The translations under genes and the position numbers were made by a program. The notes beneath the pieces were generated by a model, which ran no database searches, was not told where the DNA came from, and was given only the letters and a program-made list of their open reading frames with translations. From Gemmatimonadota bacterium (GTDB taxonomy: Bacteria > Gemmatimonadota > Gemmatimonadetes > Gemmatimonadales > GWC2-71-9): a stretch of DNA of 43,035 nt. The DNA lies in the NCBI GenBank assembly GCA_003222135.1, contig QHUM01000054.1, positions 1 to 43,035 of the forward strand. The letters run 5' to 3'. Shown in pieces: positions 1-7,017 of this stretch; position 1 is the first letter of the stretch, and each line of letters starts with the position of its first letter.

Positions 1-1
1 G

Positions 2-991
2 TTCCGCTCGGGCCGCGGACGCTTTCTGGCGGCGCTGCTCATGTCCTGGTGGGACGCGGTCCGCATGGCGTGGTTTTACTGGTTCGGCCTGGCGCGCTTC
101 CTCCTGGTGTTCGTGGGCTGGATCTGGGGTCTGCTCCGGCTTGGCATCGGGCTGTTCTGGAGGACCCTGAAGAACCTGGTCACGTCGCCCTTCGCCATGC
201 TGGATTCGAGCTCGCGCCAGCCAGGGGTGCCGTGGATCGCGTTCGTCCTGCTGCTGTTCTGGTCTGTCATCGAGGCCACGATCTTCACCTTCACGCTGCG
301 TCCGACGATGAGCGAGATGCTCTCGGACTTGACGGGCTACCAGGTGAACCCGCTGGCCCTCGTCGTGCTGCTGTGGTTCTTTCTGTTCATGATCATCGGG
401 GGCAGCTTCGCCTGCATCCAGGTGCTGAACGAGGCGATCAAGACTCGCGCCGTGGGGCAGATCGTCTCGATGGTGCTGATCGAGTTGGCGGTTGCCCTGT
501 TCGAGGTGCTCTTCTTGTACCGCGAGCTGATCGACGCCATCACGCCGTGGCTGGCCCAGCAGGGGTTCCAGTTGGGGATCTTCTGGACCCTGGCGCTGGC
601 CCTGTTGGGGTGGGTGGGCGTACGCGGCATGACGTGGTTCCTGTTCGGGCGATTCGGGACGCCGGCGCTACTCGCTATCCTGGGCCGGAAGGCGATGGAA
701 GGTCTGGGCGCCGTGCGGGCGGCCGCGACCGCCGAGGATGAGTTCTGGCGCGGGCCGATCAACGCGCTCAAGGCCGAGCACGAGTGGTTCAAGAAGGAGG
801 CCCAGCACCTGATGGAGTTGCTCACCCTGCCGGTGCTGCAGCTGGTCGCCAGCGGGTTCAACTTCATGGTCGTCGTCATCATGGGTAAGCCGCACTTCAA
901 TCTGCCGTTCCGGTCGCTCGACCAGGTGCTCCACAGCACGCCGATCTTCCAGACCGGCAAGACCCACACGGTCGAGGGAGGTGCGGCATGA
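2..991 (+). CDS. Polytopic membrane protein, unknown function (probably 5' partial)
   Basis: I do not recognise the family. The reading frame is open to the left edge and the bases before the first ATG (position 41) already show coding-like G/C at third positions with no ribosome binding site, so the gene probably begins outside the window; ATG 41 would give 316 residues. Counted from that ATG, about five hydrophobic segments are visible (roughly 9-40, 64-86, 104-127, 137-160, 178-205), the first very rich in Trp and Phe, followed by a charged, partly helical stretch near 235-262 and another short hydrophobic segment. It is most likely an inner-membrane protein. Its stop overlaps the start of the next gene (ATGA), so it is probably co-translated with the von Willebrand A-type lipoprotein and may form a complex with it. 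Function unknown. Confidence 0.7.
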   Translation, partial: FRSGRGRFLAALLMSWWDAVRMAWFYWFGLARFLLVFVGWIWGLLRLGIGLFWRTLKNLVTSPFAMLDSSSRQPGVPWIAFVLLLFWSVIEATIFTFTLRPTMSEMLSDLTGYQVNPLALVVLLWFFLFMIIGGSFACIQVLNEAIKTRAVGQIVSMVLIELAVALFEVLFLYRELIDAITPWLAQQGFQLGIFWTLALALLGWVGVRGMTWFLFGRFGTPALLAILGRKAMEGLGAVRAAATAEDEFWRGPINALKAEHEWFKKEAQHLMELLTLPVLQLVASGFNFMVVVIMGKPHFNLPFRSLDQVLHSTPIFQTGKTHTVEGGAA

Positions 992-1743
992 GGCGTCGCG
1001 TCGCGGCGCTGGTCCTGGCGCTCGGGGTCCTAGCGTGCTCGCCGTCGGGGAAGGCGCAGACGCCCCGGTCGACGCTCGTGATCGGCCTGGACATCAGCGG
1101 CTCGTTCCGGCGAAACCCCAGCTTCAGCGGGGCGATCGAGTTCGCGGCGCTCTACATCTACGGCCATCTGAACGGGGTCGGGGGACTGCAGCCGAACACG
1201 GCGATCTTCGTCGGGGAGCTGGGCGGCGAGCGTACCGGGCAGGCGAAGGTGTTCCACCCGATCCAGGATCTCTCGGGCAAAACGCCCACGCAGATCGCGG
1301 CGGACCTGCGCGCGTGGTTCCCGCAAGAAGACCCGATCACCGACTTCAACGCATTCTTCCAGCGCGCCGCCTTGCACGTGAAGCGCAACAACCTGGTGCT
1401 CTCGCCGCTCAACGTCGTGCTGTTCTCCGACGGCGAGCCGGACTTCCCGGGTGCCGGCCGCATTTCCCTCGATGATCGCTACAAGCGCGTGGACATGAGC
1501 CCGCTCGAGTACCTGTCACGCAGCGTGACCGTGCGGCTGCTGTACGCCGACCCGCCCATCGCCCAGTTGTGGGAGAACAAGGTGCCGCGCAAGCGCGTGC
1601 GCCTGTGGACGCAGGACTCGGAAGTGATGAAAGGGTGGCGCCGCCACATGGTGGAAGGCGTGCCGATGGAGCGGCAGGACTCGCTGTGGTCCTGGGTGCA
1701 GAACGTGGTGGACGTGCGGGTGAAGCGGGAGCGGGTGCTGTAG
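988..1743 (+). CDS. Von Willebrand A-like exported (lipo)protein
   Basis: The 251-residue product starts with a basic, hydrophobic leader ending in Leu-Ala-Cys (Cys17), compatible with a signal peptide and, less certainly, a lipobox (the -2 position is Leu). Residues 35-39 read DISGS, the DxSxS metal-ion-dependent adhesion site expected at the first strand of a vWA fold, and a later strand reads VVLFSDGEPD, the usual second half of that site. It therefore looks like a metal-binding protein-interaction domain anchored outside the inner membrane. It overlaps the upstream membrane-protein gene by four bases, which suggests the pair works together. No enzymatic domain is visible. The vWA call rests on these two motifs and could be tested by structure prediction. 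Confidence 0.7.
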   Translation: MRRRVAALVLALGVLACSPSGKAQTPRSTLVIGLDISGSFRRNPSFSGAIEFAALYIYGHLNGVGGLQPNTAIFVGELGGERTGQAKVFHPIQDLSGKTPTQIAADLRAWFPQEDPITDFNAFFQRAALHVKRNNLVLSPLNVVLFSDGEPDFPGAGRISLDDRYKRVDMSPLEYLSRSVTVRLLYADPPIAQLWENKVPRKRVRLWTQDSEVMKGWRRHMVEGVPMERQDSLWSWVQNVVDVRVKRERVL

Positions 1744-1756
1744 GGGCGGTCTCGCC

Positions 1757-2503
1757 TTACGGTTGCACCGCGGCGACCCAGGCGGACGGGTCCACGTCGC
1801 CATGCGGCACCAGCGCGCGCTGTAGCTTGTAGCGCAGCTTCGCGAGGCCCTGCAGATCGCGTCCCCGCTGCGACGGCCGGACGAGTCGAGCGGCGCGACG
1901 CGCCAGCGCGCGGCGCGCCGCGCGAAACCGCACCGATCCGCCGTCTACCGGCCGGTACTGCGCCCACCCGATCGATCCGCAGCACCCGGCGGGCCCGTAG
2001 CGGTCCGACCCCAATACGTCCTCCACGAACACGCGGATCGGGCCTGCAAAGCTGTGCAGGACGTCGTGCAGCGCCACCACTCCGCCGGCGGCCAGGTGCG
2101 GCGCGAACAGGTCGAGGTCTTGCTTCGCCCCCGGGTAGGTGTGGTCGCCGTCGATCCAGAGCAGCCGGATCGGGCGGTTCCACCCAGTCGCGAGCTCGCG
2201 TGAGAATTTGCGATGCACTTCGACGTGATCCGTCAGGCCGGCTCGGGCGAGTGTATGCCGAAAGTCTTCGAACGACGACGCTTGGCCGCCGAGGCCCGGA
2301 TCCGTGCTCGACGGCGCGGTGTGGGGATCCACGGCGACGACCCTGCCGAGGCGATAGCGGGCCGCGACGGAGGCGAGGCCGACCGTGGATTTGCCCTTGA
2401 AGCTGCCGATCTCGAGGATGACGCCGGGCGCTGGTGTGCACGCCGCGGCGAGGGCGAGAAAGCGGGCTTCGCGTTCGGTGAGGAAGCCGGGCGCCGCGCT
2501 CAC
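1757..2503 (-). CDS. Class I SAM-dependent methyltransferase (Methyltransf_24-like)
   Basis: This 248-residue protein begins at a GTG and has a Rossmann-type S-adenosylmethionine site: ILEIGSFKGKST at residues 29-40 is motif I, and WIDGDHTYPGAKQDLDLF near 120-137 followed by GGVVALHDV is the post-motif pattern of the Methyltransf_24 group. Members of this group are often O-methyltransferases or sugar-tailoring enzymes; the substrate cannot be told here. The C-terminal 60 residues are Arg-rich and less conserved in appearance. It is the last gene of the long minus-strand run and faces the plus-strand vWA gene tail to tail with 13 bases between them. It follows the bacilliredoxin gene after about 50 bases and may share its transcript. 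Confidence 0.8.
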   Translation of the reverse strand: MSAAPGFLTEREARFLALAAACTPAPGVILEIGSFKGKSTVGLASVAARYRLGRVVAVDPHTAPSSTDPGLGGQASSFEDFRHTLARAGLTDHVEVHRKFSRELATGWNRPIRLLWIDGDHTYPGAKQDLDLFAPHLAAGGVVALHDVLHSFAGPIRVFVEDVLGSDRYGPAGCCGSIGWAQYRPVDGGSVRFRAARRALARRAARLVRPSQRGRDLQGLAKLRYKLQRALVPHGDVDPSAWVAAVQP

Positions 2504-2553
2504 GAGCCGCCAGGCTTCATCCGCGGCGGCGGAGAAGTCCGGCGGGAGCGGAC

Positions 2554-2991
2554 TCAGCCGCAGTAGCGGTCGAACGCGGCGGTCAGATCGCTCGCGATGT
2601 CCGCTGCGGCGCGGCCCTCGATGTTCTTGCGCTCGAGCATGAACACGAGCTTCCCGTCCGTGAACAGGGCGATCTGGGGGGACGACGGCTGATAACCGGT
2701 GAAATAGCTCCGGGCCCGCGCGGTCGCGTCGGCGTCCTGGCCGGCGAACACGGTCAGGAGCTGCTTGGGCCGCTTGGCGTGCTGGATCGCCAGGGCCGCG
2801 GCCGGGCGCGCGTTACGCGCCGCGCAGCCGCAGACCGAGTTCACGACGACGAGCGTCGCGTCTTGGGCCTTCCCGAGCACCGTGTCGACGTCGTCCGATG
2901 TGCGCAGCTCGCGAAAGCCGAGGCGCGTGAGCTCGTCGCGCATCGGCTGCACGAGGCGAGGGTCGTAGAGTGGAACGTTGAGGCCGGCCAT
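2554..2991 (-). CDS. BrxA/BrxB-family bacilliredoxin (CxC thiol-disulfide protein)
   Basis: The 145-residue sequence matches the BrxA/BrxB (YphP/YqiW) family over its whole length. It has a thioredoxin-like fold with the active site Cys54-Gly55-Cys56 after VVVNSVCGC, and the family's conserved tail region (SYFTGYQPSSPQIALF, then a KNIEGR stretch). Bacilliredoxins remove bacillithiol from oxidised proteins or act as CxC disulfide reductases. The start is an ATG 75 bases after the recoded stop of the radical SAM selenoprotein gene and in the same direction. Placing a CxC reductase directly after a protein with a Cys-Sec tail suggests, but does not prove, that it reduces that tail. No bacillithiol synthesis gene is in the window. 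Confidence 0.88.
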   Translation of the reverse strand: MAGLNVPLYDPRLVQPMRDELTRLGFRELRTSDDVDTVLGKAQDATLVVVNSVCGCAARNARPAAALAIQHAKRPKQLLTVFAGQDADATARARSYFTGYQPSSPQIALFTDGKLVFMLERKNIEGRAAADIASDLTAAFDRYCG

Positions 2992-3066
2992 AGATCAATA
3001 ATAGCGCGGCCCCAGCGCCGGGCCAACCGTTTAAGGCAGCGCCGCAACGATCTTGCGGTATTTGGG

Positions 3067-4506
3067 TCACCGCCATCCCCCTGCTTCCCGCTCCATAGAG
3101 CCCACCTGGCTCTCGGTCGGCTCGGCTCAGCAAAACCACGGCTCGGTGAGCCGGGCCGGAACAGGTCGTTCCGGGGGAGGCGGTACCACTCCGCCGGACG
3201 TCCGCGGCAGGCCGACGCGCTCCTCGGCAAGCGCCCGCAGGCGGTGGAACGTGGTCCACGCATCCTCGCTCGAGCCGGCCGCTCGCTCCACCAGCGCGCT
3301 CGCCTCGCGGTGCAACTGGTCCATCCGCGGATCGGGATGGAACCAGCGATAGGTAAATGCGGCTGGGTCGAGGACCCCGAGAAACGGGCGGATCGCGGGG
3401 CGTGAGAGGAGCAGCGAGCCCGGTGGGATGAGCAGCCGGATTGTGTACTGCACCGGATCGACGTGGTCGATCAGCCCTTCCGCCTCGATGAAGCTCAGCA
3501 AGTCGAGATAGTCGTCGGGCGTGGCCCAGGGCGTGAAGGGCACGAAGGACGGCCGGAGCGAAATCCCCGCGTCGCGCAGGATGTCGAGCGCCACGACGAC
3601 GTCGGCTTTGGTGTGCCCCTTGTCGAGCTGTGTGAGCACGGTGTCGGACAGCGATTCGACCGCCGCAACGACGAAGGCGCAGCCCGTCACGGCGAATTGG
3701 GGGAACAGCCGTCGCTGCTCGAGCACGTGCTCGATCTTCGCTGTGAAGTCGTAGCTCACGTGAGGGAATTCTTCGTGCAGCGCGCGCACCAGCTTCACCG
3801 CGTGGCCGGGCCCGTTCAAAAAGTCCGGATCGCCGAAGGTGATGTGCCCCGCGCCGGCAGCGACCAGCCCTCGGATGTCGTTCAGCACGACGTCCCGGGG
3901 GACGGTGAAGAAGCGTCCGCCGTACACGGCCGGAACGGGACAGTGCAGACAGGTATGCAGGCAGCCGCGACTCGCCTCCACGTAACCCGCGGGGACCAAG
4001 TCTCCGGCGCGCGCCAGGCTCGCGTACCGCGTGAGCGCGGGCAACCCGGCCCGGGTGGGCGGCGGGAAGGGCAGTCGCTCGAGCGTTGCCCGCGACTCGA
4101 GCGCGGGCGCCTCGCCCGCGTCGTAGCGCCGTACCAGCGCGACCAAGTCCTGCTCGAGCTCTCCCCCCAGGACCTGGTCGGCGCCCTGGGCGCGCAAGTA
4201 CTCCGCATTGAGCAGCGCGTACAGGCCGTAGAAGACGATCCGGCACGAGGCGTTCAGACGGCGTACGCGGTCCGCCGCCCGGACTCCCAGCCGGAGCGCG
4301 GTGTGCATCGGGACGCTGATCGCCACGAGCCGCGCCCGCTGAGCCTTGTCGGCATCGAACGGCTCGACGGCGAGGTCGAGCGTCTCGGGCGCGTATCCCG
4401 CCCGCTCGAGGAACGCGCGCGGCCAGGCCAAGCCGAGTGGCTGGTGGCCCAGCTCGTAGCAGGAAACCAGGAGGATTGCGCCGGGCTGGCGCAGGGCGTC
4501 GGTCAC
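3067..4506 (-). CDS. Radical SAM protein with Cys-Sec (CUAEP) tail, predicted selenoprotein
   Basis: The 479-residue product has an N-terminal Rossmann-like region (about 1-130) resembling the B12-binding-type domain of many radical SAM proteins but without a DxHxxG motif. A radical SAM core follows with its 4Fe-4S cysteines at 182, 186 and 189 (CLHTCLHC). In the standard code the frame stops at the TGA at 3127-3129, straight after Trp-Phe-Cys. Reading that TGA as selenocysteine gives Cys459-Sec460-Ala461-Glu462-Pro463 and 16 more residues before a TGA at 3067-3069. From memory, a radical SAM family with a conserved CUAEP or CCAEP tail has been defined by family curators, and the match here is exact. 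A SECIS-like hairpin follows the codon. The gene overlaps the hydratase gene (ATGA) and precedes a bacilliredoxin gene. The reaction is unknown; the Cys-Sec pair suggests redox chemistry or resolving a bound intermediate. Confidence 0.85.
3093..3116 (-). promoter_or_regulatory. Predicted bacterial SECIS element
   Basis: Read on the minus strand, a hairpin begins 10 bases after the in-frame TGA (3127-3129). The core stem AGAGCC/GGCUCU (3108-3113 with 3097-3102) has six perfect pairs and closes a five-base loop AGGUG (3103-3107). Below a single bulged A, three more pairs (C-G, C-G, G-U) extend the stem. The loop starts 19 bases after the TGA and has G at its second position followed by GU. Known bacterial SECIS elements have a short apical loop with an early G, about 16-37 bases after the UGA; E. 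coli fdhF has a similar GGU loop. SelB would bind it to deliver Sec-tRNA. Confidence 0.78.
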
Positions 4507-5267
4507 TTCTTCAGGAACGCCTGGAGCGCGGCTCGGAAATCCGAGGTGGTGCGGCTGACGGCGTTGACGTCGGCGCCGAGCCGGATGCCGTCCTCGAAGC
4601 GCATGCCGTCGAGCTGATAGAACTGCTGCTTCGTGAGGGCGAGGGCCGAGGCGCTCGACGCCGCCAGCGCCCGCACCACGTCAGCGACTTGCTCCTCGAA
4701 GTCCGAGTCTTCGTACACGCGCGACACCAGGCCCAGTGCCGCGGCTTCGGGCGCCGACAAGACCCGCCCCGTGGCCGCGAGATCGAATGCCACCTTCTCG
4801 CCCAGGGTGCGCTTGAGGAGCGTCATGACGATCGCGGGCACGAAGCCGCGCTGCACTTCGGGGTAACCAAATTTGGCCGACTCGGCCGCGAGCACCAGGT
4901 CGCAGGCGGTCGCCAGGCCGCACCCGCCCGCGAGCGCCCGCCCCTGCACCAGCGCGACGACCGGCTTCGGCAGCCCGCGCATGCGCAGGAAGATCTCGCC
5001 GAAGCGCAGCGCCGCCCGGCGATTCTCCTCGACCGTCTTGTCGGCCGACGCGAGCAGCTCCTGTAGATCCATGCCGGCGCAGAAATCGGCGCCGGCACCG
5101 CGTAGCGCGACCACCCGCACGTCCGCGTCGAGATCGGCGCGCTCCAGCACGGCGAGCAGCGCGGCGATCATGGGCGTGTCGATGGCGTTCTTCTTGTCGG
5201 GCCGGTTGAGCGTGGCCGTGAGTACCCCGCCCTGCACCGCGACCAGCACGCGCTCGTCACCGCTCAT
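4503..5267 (-). CDS. Enoyl-CoA hydratase/isomerase family protein (LiuC/AtuE-like)
   Basis: This is a 254-residue crotonase-fold protein. The oxyanion-hole motif GADFCAGMDL lies near 59-68 and the second CoA-binding turn ALAGGCGLATACDL near 111-124. In classic enoyl-CoA hydratase the first catalytic Glu falls in that second turn; here the position is Gly. The second catalytic Glu is kept in FGYPEVQRGFVPA. A single-Glu arrangement is seen in LiuC/AtuE-type hydratases, which hydrate 3-methylglutaconyl-CoA or isohexenylglutaconyl-CoA in leucine and acyclic terpene breakdown. This agrees with the AtuA pair and the methylcrotonyl/geranyl-CoA-type carboxylase beta subunit upstream. Start and stop overlap the neighbours by four bases each (ATGA), so it is translationally coupled. 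The exact substrate is inferred. Confidence 0.87.
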   Translation of the reverse strand: MSGDERVLVAVQGGVLTATLNRPDKKNAIDTPMIAALLAVLERADLDADVRVVALRGAGADFCAGMDLQELLASADKTVEENRRAALRFGEIFLRMRGLPKPVVALVQGRALAGGCGLATACDLVLAAESAKFGYPEVQRGFVPAIVMTLLKRTLGEKVAFDLAATGRVLSAPEAAALGLVSRVYEDSDFEEQVADVVRALAASSASALALTKQQFYQLDGMRFEDGIRLGADVNAVSRTTSDFRAALQAFLKK

Positions 5268-5632
5268 GCGGACACCGCGACTTCCATCCGCAGCAACGCG
5301 GTCGACAACACCTTGCCCTGGGCGTCGGTCTTGAGCGAAATCGTGCCACCGCCGTCCAGGGCGCCGTGCAGCAGGAAGTTGAGGGCGCCGAGGTTGGGCA
5401 GCTCGTAGCGCTCGACCGGGCCCTTGATCATTCCCCTGAAGTGCCGGGCAACGCGGGCCGCGGTCACCTGTTTGACGAGGATCGGGTAGTACTCGGGCTT
5501 GAGCGCGATGAGCCCGACGTTGGCGGTGTCGCCCTTGTCTCCGGAACGGGCATGGGCGAGCTCGAGGAGCGGGACGCGACGCTTCCTCGACCGTCCTCGA
5601 CCGCCCTCGACCGCCCTTGACCGCTTGCTCAT
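5264..5632 (-). CDS. AtuA-like ferredoxin-fold protein (C-terminal AtuA half)
   Basis: This 122-residue protein carries the AtuA-like small domain: [22 protein letters not shown] near 23-44 is the signature, and [26 protein letters not shown] is the second conserved stretch. In many bacteria this domain is fused to the C-terminus of the large AtuA (DUF1446) protein; here it is a separate gene overlapping it by four bases. AtuA is required for citronellol/geraniol use in Pseudomonas but its reaction is unknown. The first 21 residues, very rich in Arg and Gly, are encoded by a 10-base tandem repeat and have no counterpart I recognise. There is no ATG, GTG or TTG between that stretch and the conserved domain, so the ATG at 5632 is the only plausible start. 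Confidence 0.85.
   Translation of the reverse strand: MSKRSRAVEGGRGRSRKRRVPLLELAHARSGDKGDTANVGLIALKPEYYPILVKQVTAARVARHFRGMIKGPVERYELPNLGALNFLLHGALDGGGTISLKTDAQGKVLSTALLRMEVAVSA
5585..5624. repeat. Four tandem copies of a decamer (CCTCGACCGC)
   Basis: Four consecutive 10-base units (CCTCGACCGT, CCTCGACCGC, CCTCGACCGC, CCTTGACCGC) lie in the first codons of the AtuA-like small gene. Ten is not a multiple of three, so gain or loss of one unit would shift the frame between the start codon and the conserved domain. The same unit recurs at 14825-14864 inside the MeaB-type gene. Confidence 0.85.
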
Positions 5633-7017
5633 ACCTCCACGATCTCCACGCGGGGCTCGACCATCCGTTTGTCGACGAGGGCGGGCCAGTAGGCCACGAT
5701 CTCCTCCGGCTTGGGCCGCCCGCCCGCGAACCCGGTGACGCTGGGCGGCCCGTTGAGAATCAGTGGCGCGATCTCGCGCGTGAAACGCTCCACGGCCGCC
5801 CGGTCGGACGAGCGCACCCCGATTCGCAGCTGCACTTCCGGCAGCTCGTCCAGCGGCGCCCGCTCCAGCGCCAGGCGACCGTGGGTCGCGTCCGCGCCGA
5901 CGAACTCCGTCAGGATCGCCTCGAACTCGAGTCCCAAATCCTCGAGACGCTGCCGCAGCACGCGGTCTGCGGCCCGTGCCTTCTTGTACGCGTCCGGCCA
6001 GGCGTAGACCAGGGTGCCGACCGCCTTGTAGCCGTAAGAGTACGCGATCGACACCTTGAGCTTATCAGTGGCCGGCCGTCCCCTGACCCCTGACACCCGA
6101 ACCTTGTCTTTCCCGGCCTGCGCCAGACGGATCGTCGTGAAATCGGCAATGCAGTCCGGCGTGATGTATTGTGCGGGGTCACCCATCTCGTAGACGAGCT
6201 GCTCGGTGACGCCCGCGACCGTGATGCGGCCCCCCGTGCCGGCGTGCTTCGTGATGTCGAAGTTGCCATCGGGACGCGCCTCGACGATCGGATAGCCCAC
6301 GTTGGCGAGATCGGGGATGCGCTCCCAGTCCACCAGGCAGTTGCCTCCGGAGCACTGGGCGCCGCACTCGATCGTGTGCCCGGCGACGGTCCCTGCCGCA
6401 AGCAGGTTCCAGTCGTCGGCCTTCCAGCCGAAGGCGTGAATCAAGGGCGCCAGCGTGAGCCCCGTATCGGTGACCCGGCCGGTGATCACCACGTCCGCGC
6501 CGCGTTGCAGCGCCTCCACCACCGGCCAGGCGCCGAGGTAGGCGTTGGCCGACAGCACGCGGTCGCGCACGTCCCGGAGCGGGCGCCCGGTGTCGAGGTT
6601 CGTGAGCTCGTGCCCGCGGGCGAGCAGCCCGTCGAGCCGCCCGAGCAGGTCGTCTCCGGTCACGACGCCGAGGCGCAGCTTGCCGGCGAGCCCCAGCCGC
6701 CGAGCCGCGTCGGCCACGGCGTCCGCGCACGCACGGGGGTTCACGCCGCCGGCGTTCGCGGTGACCTTGATGCGGCGCTCGACCAGAAGCGGCAGGATCC
6801 GCTCCATCAGTGGGACGACGTCCCTGGCGTAGCCGAGCGTCGGGTCACGCGCCTTCTGCTTCTGCAGGATGGACATGGTGACTTCGGCGAGATAGTCCAT
6901 CATCAGGTAGTCGATGGTCCCGCCCGTCACCTGGCGGTACGGAGCTTCGAGCCAGTCCCCCCAAAACCCCTGTCCGGCGGCCACCCGGATGGTGGACGGC
7001 GACGGCCGAGCCGTCAC
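5629..7017 (-). CDS. Acyclic terpene utilization AtuA family protein (DUF1446)
   Basis: The 462-residue protein matches the DUF1446/AtuA family. It opens with [13 protein letters not shown] (residues 10-22), continues with [28 protein letters not shown] and [19 protein letters not shown], and has Cys and Gly-rich stretches ([13 protein letters not shown]) typical of the family. It lacks the small C-terminal domain, which is encoded by the next gene. The start is a GTG at 7017 whose bases overlap the TGA of the subtilase gene (GTGA); the frame stays open well upstream inside that gene, but only this start matches the family N-terminus. AtuA is linked genetically to acyclic terpene and branched acyl-CoA catabolism, and its activity is not known. 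Neighbouring hydratase and carboxylase genes support that role. Confidence 0.88.
   Translation of the reverse strand: MTARPSPSTIRVAAGQGFWGDWLEAPYRQVTGGTIDYLMMDYLAEVTMSILQKQKARDPTLGYARDVVPLMERILPLLVERRIKVTANAGGVNPRACADAVADAARRLGLAGKLRLGVVTGDDLLGRLDGLLARGHELTNLDTGRPLRDVRDRVLSANAYLGAWPVVEALQRGADVVITGRVTDTGLTLAPLIHAFGWKADDWNLLAAGTVAGHTIECGAQCSGGNCLVDWERIPDLANVGYPIVEARPDGNFDITKHAGTGGRITVAGVTEQLVYEMGDPAQYITPDCIADFTTIRLAQAGKDKVRVSGVRGRPATDKLKVSIAYSYGYKAVGTLVYAWPDAYKKARAADRVLRQRLEDLGLEFEAILTEFVGADATHGRLALERAPLDELPEVQLRIGVRSSDRAAVERFTREIAPLILNGPPSVTGFAGGRPKPEEIVAYWPALVDKRMVEPRVEIVEV

Noticed and set aside
3070..3126. Treating the bases after the first TGA of the radical SAM gene as ordinary intergenic sequence
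   Set aside because: The exact AEP after Cys-TGA and the hairpin at SECIS distance make chance unlikely, so the recoded reading is preferred.
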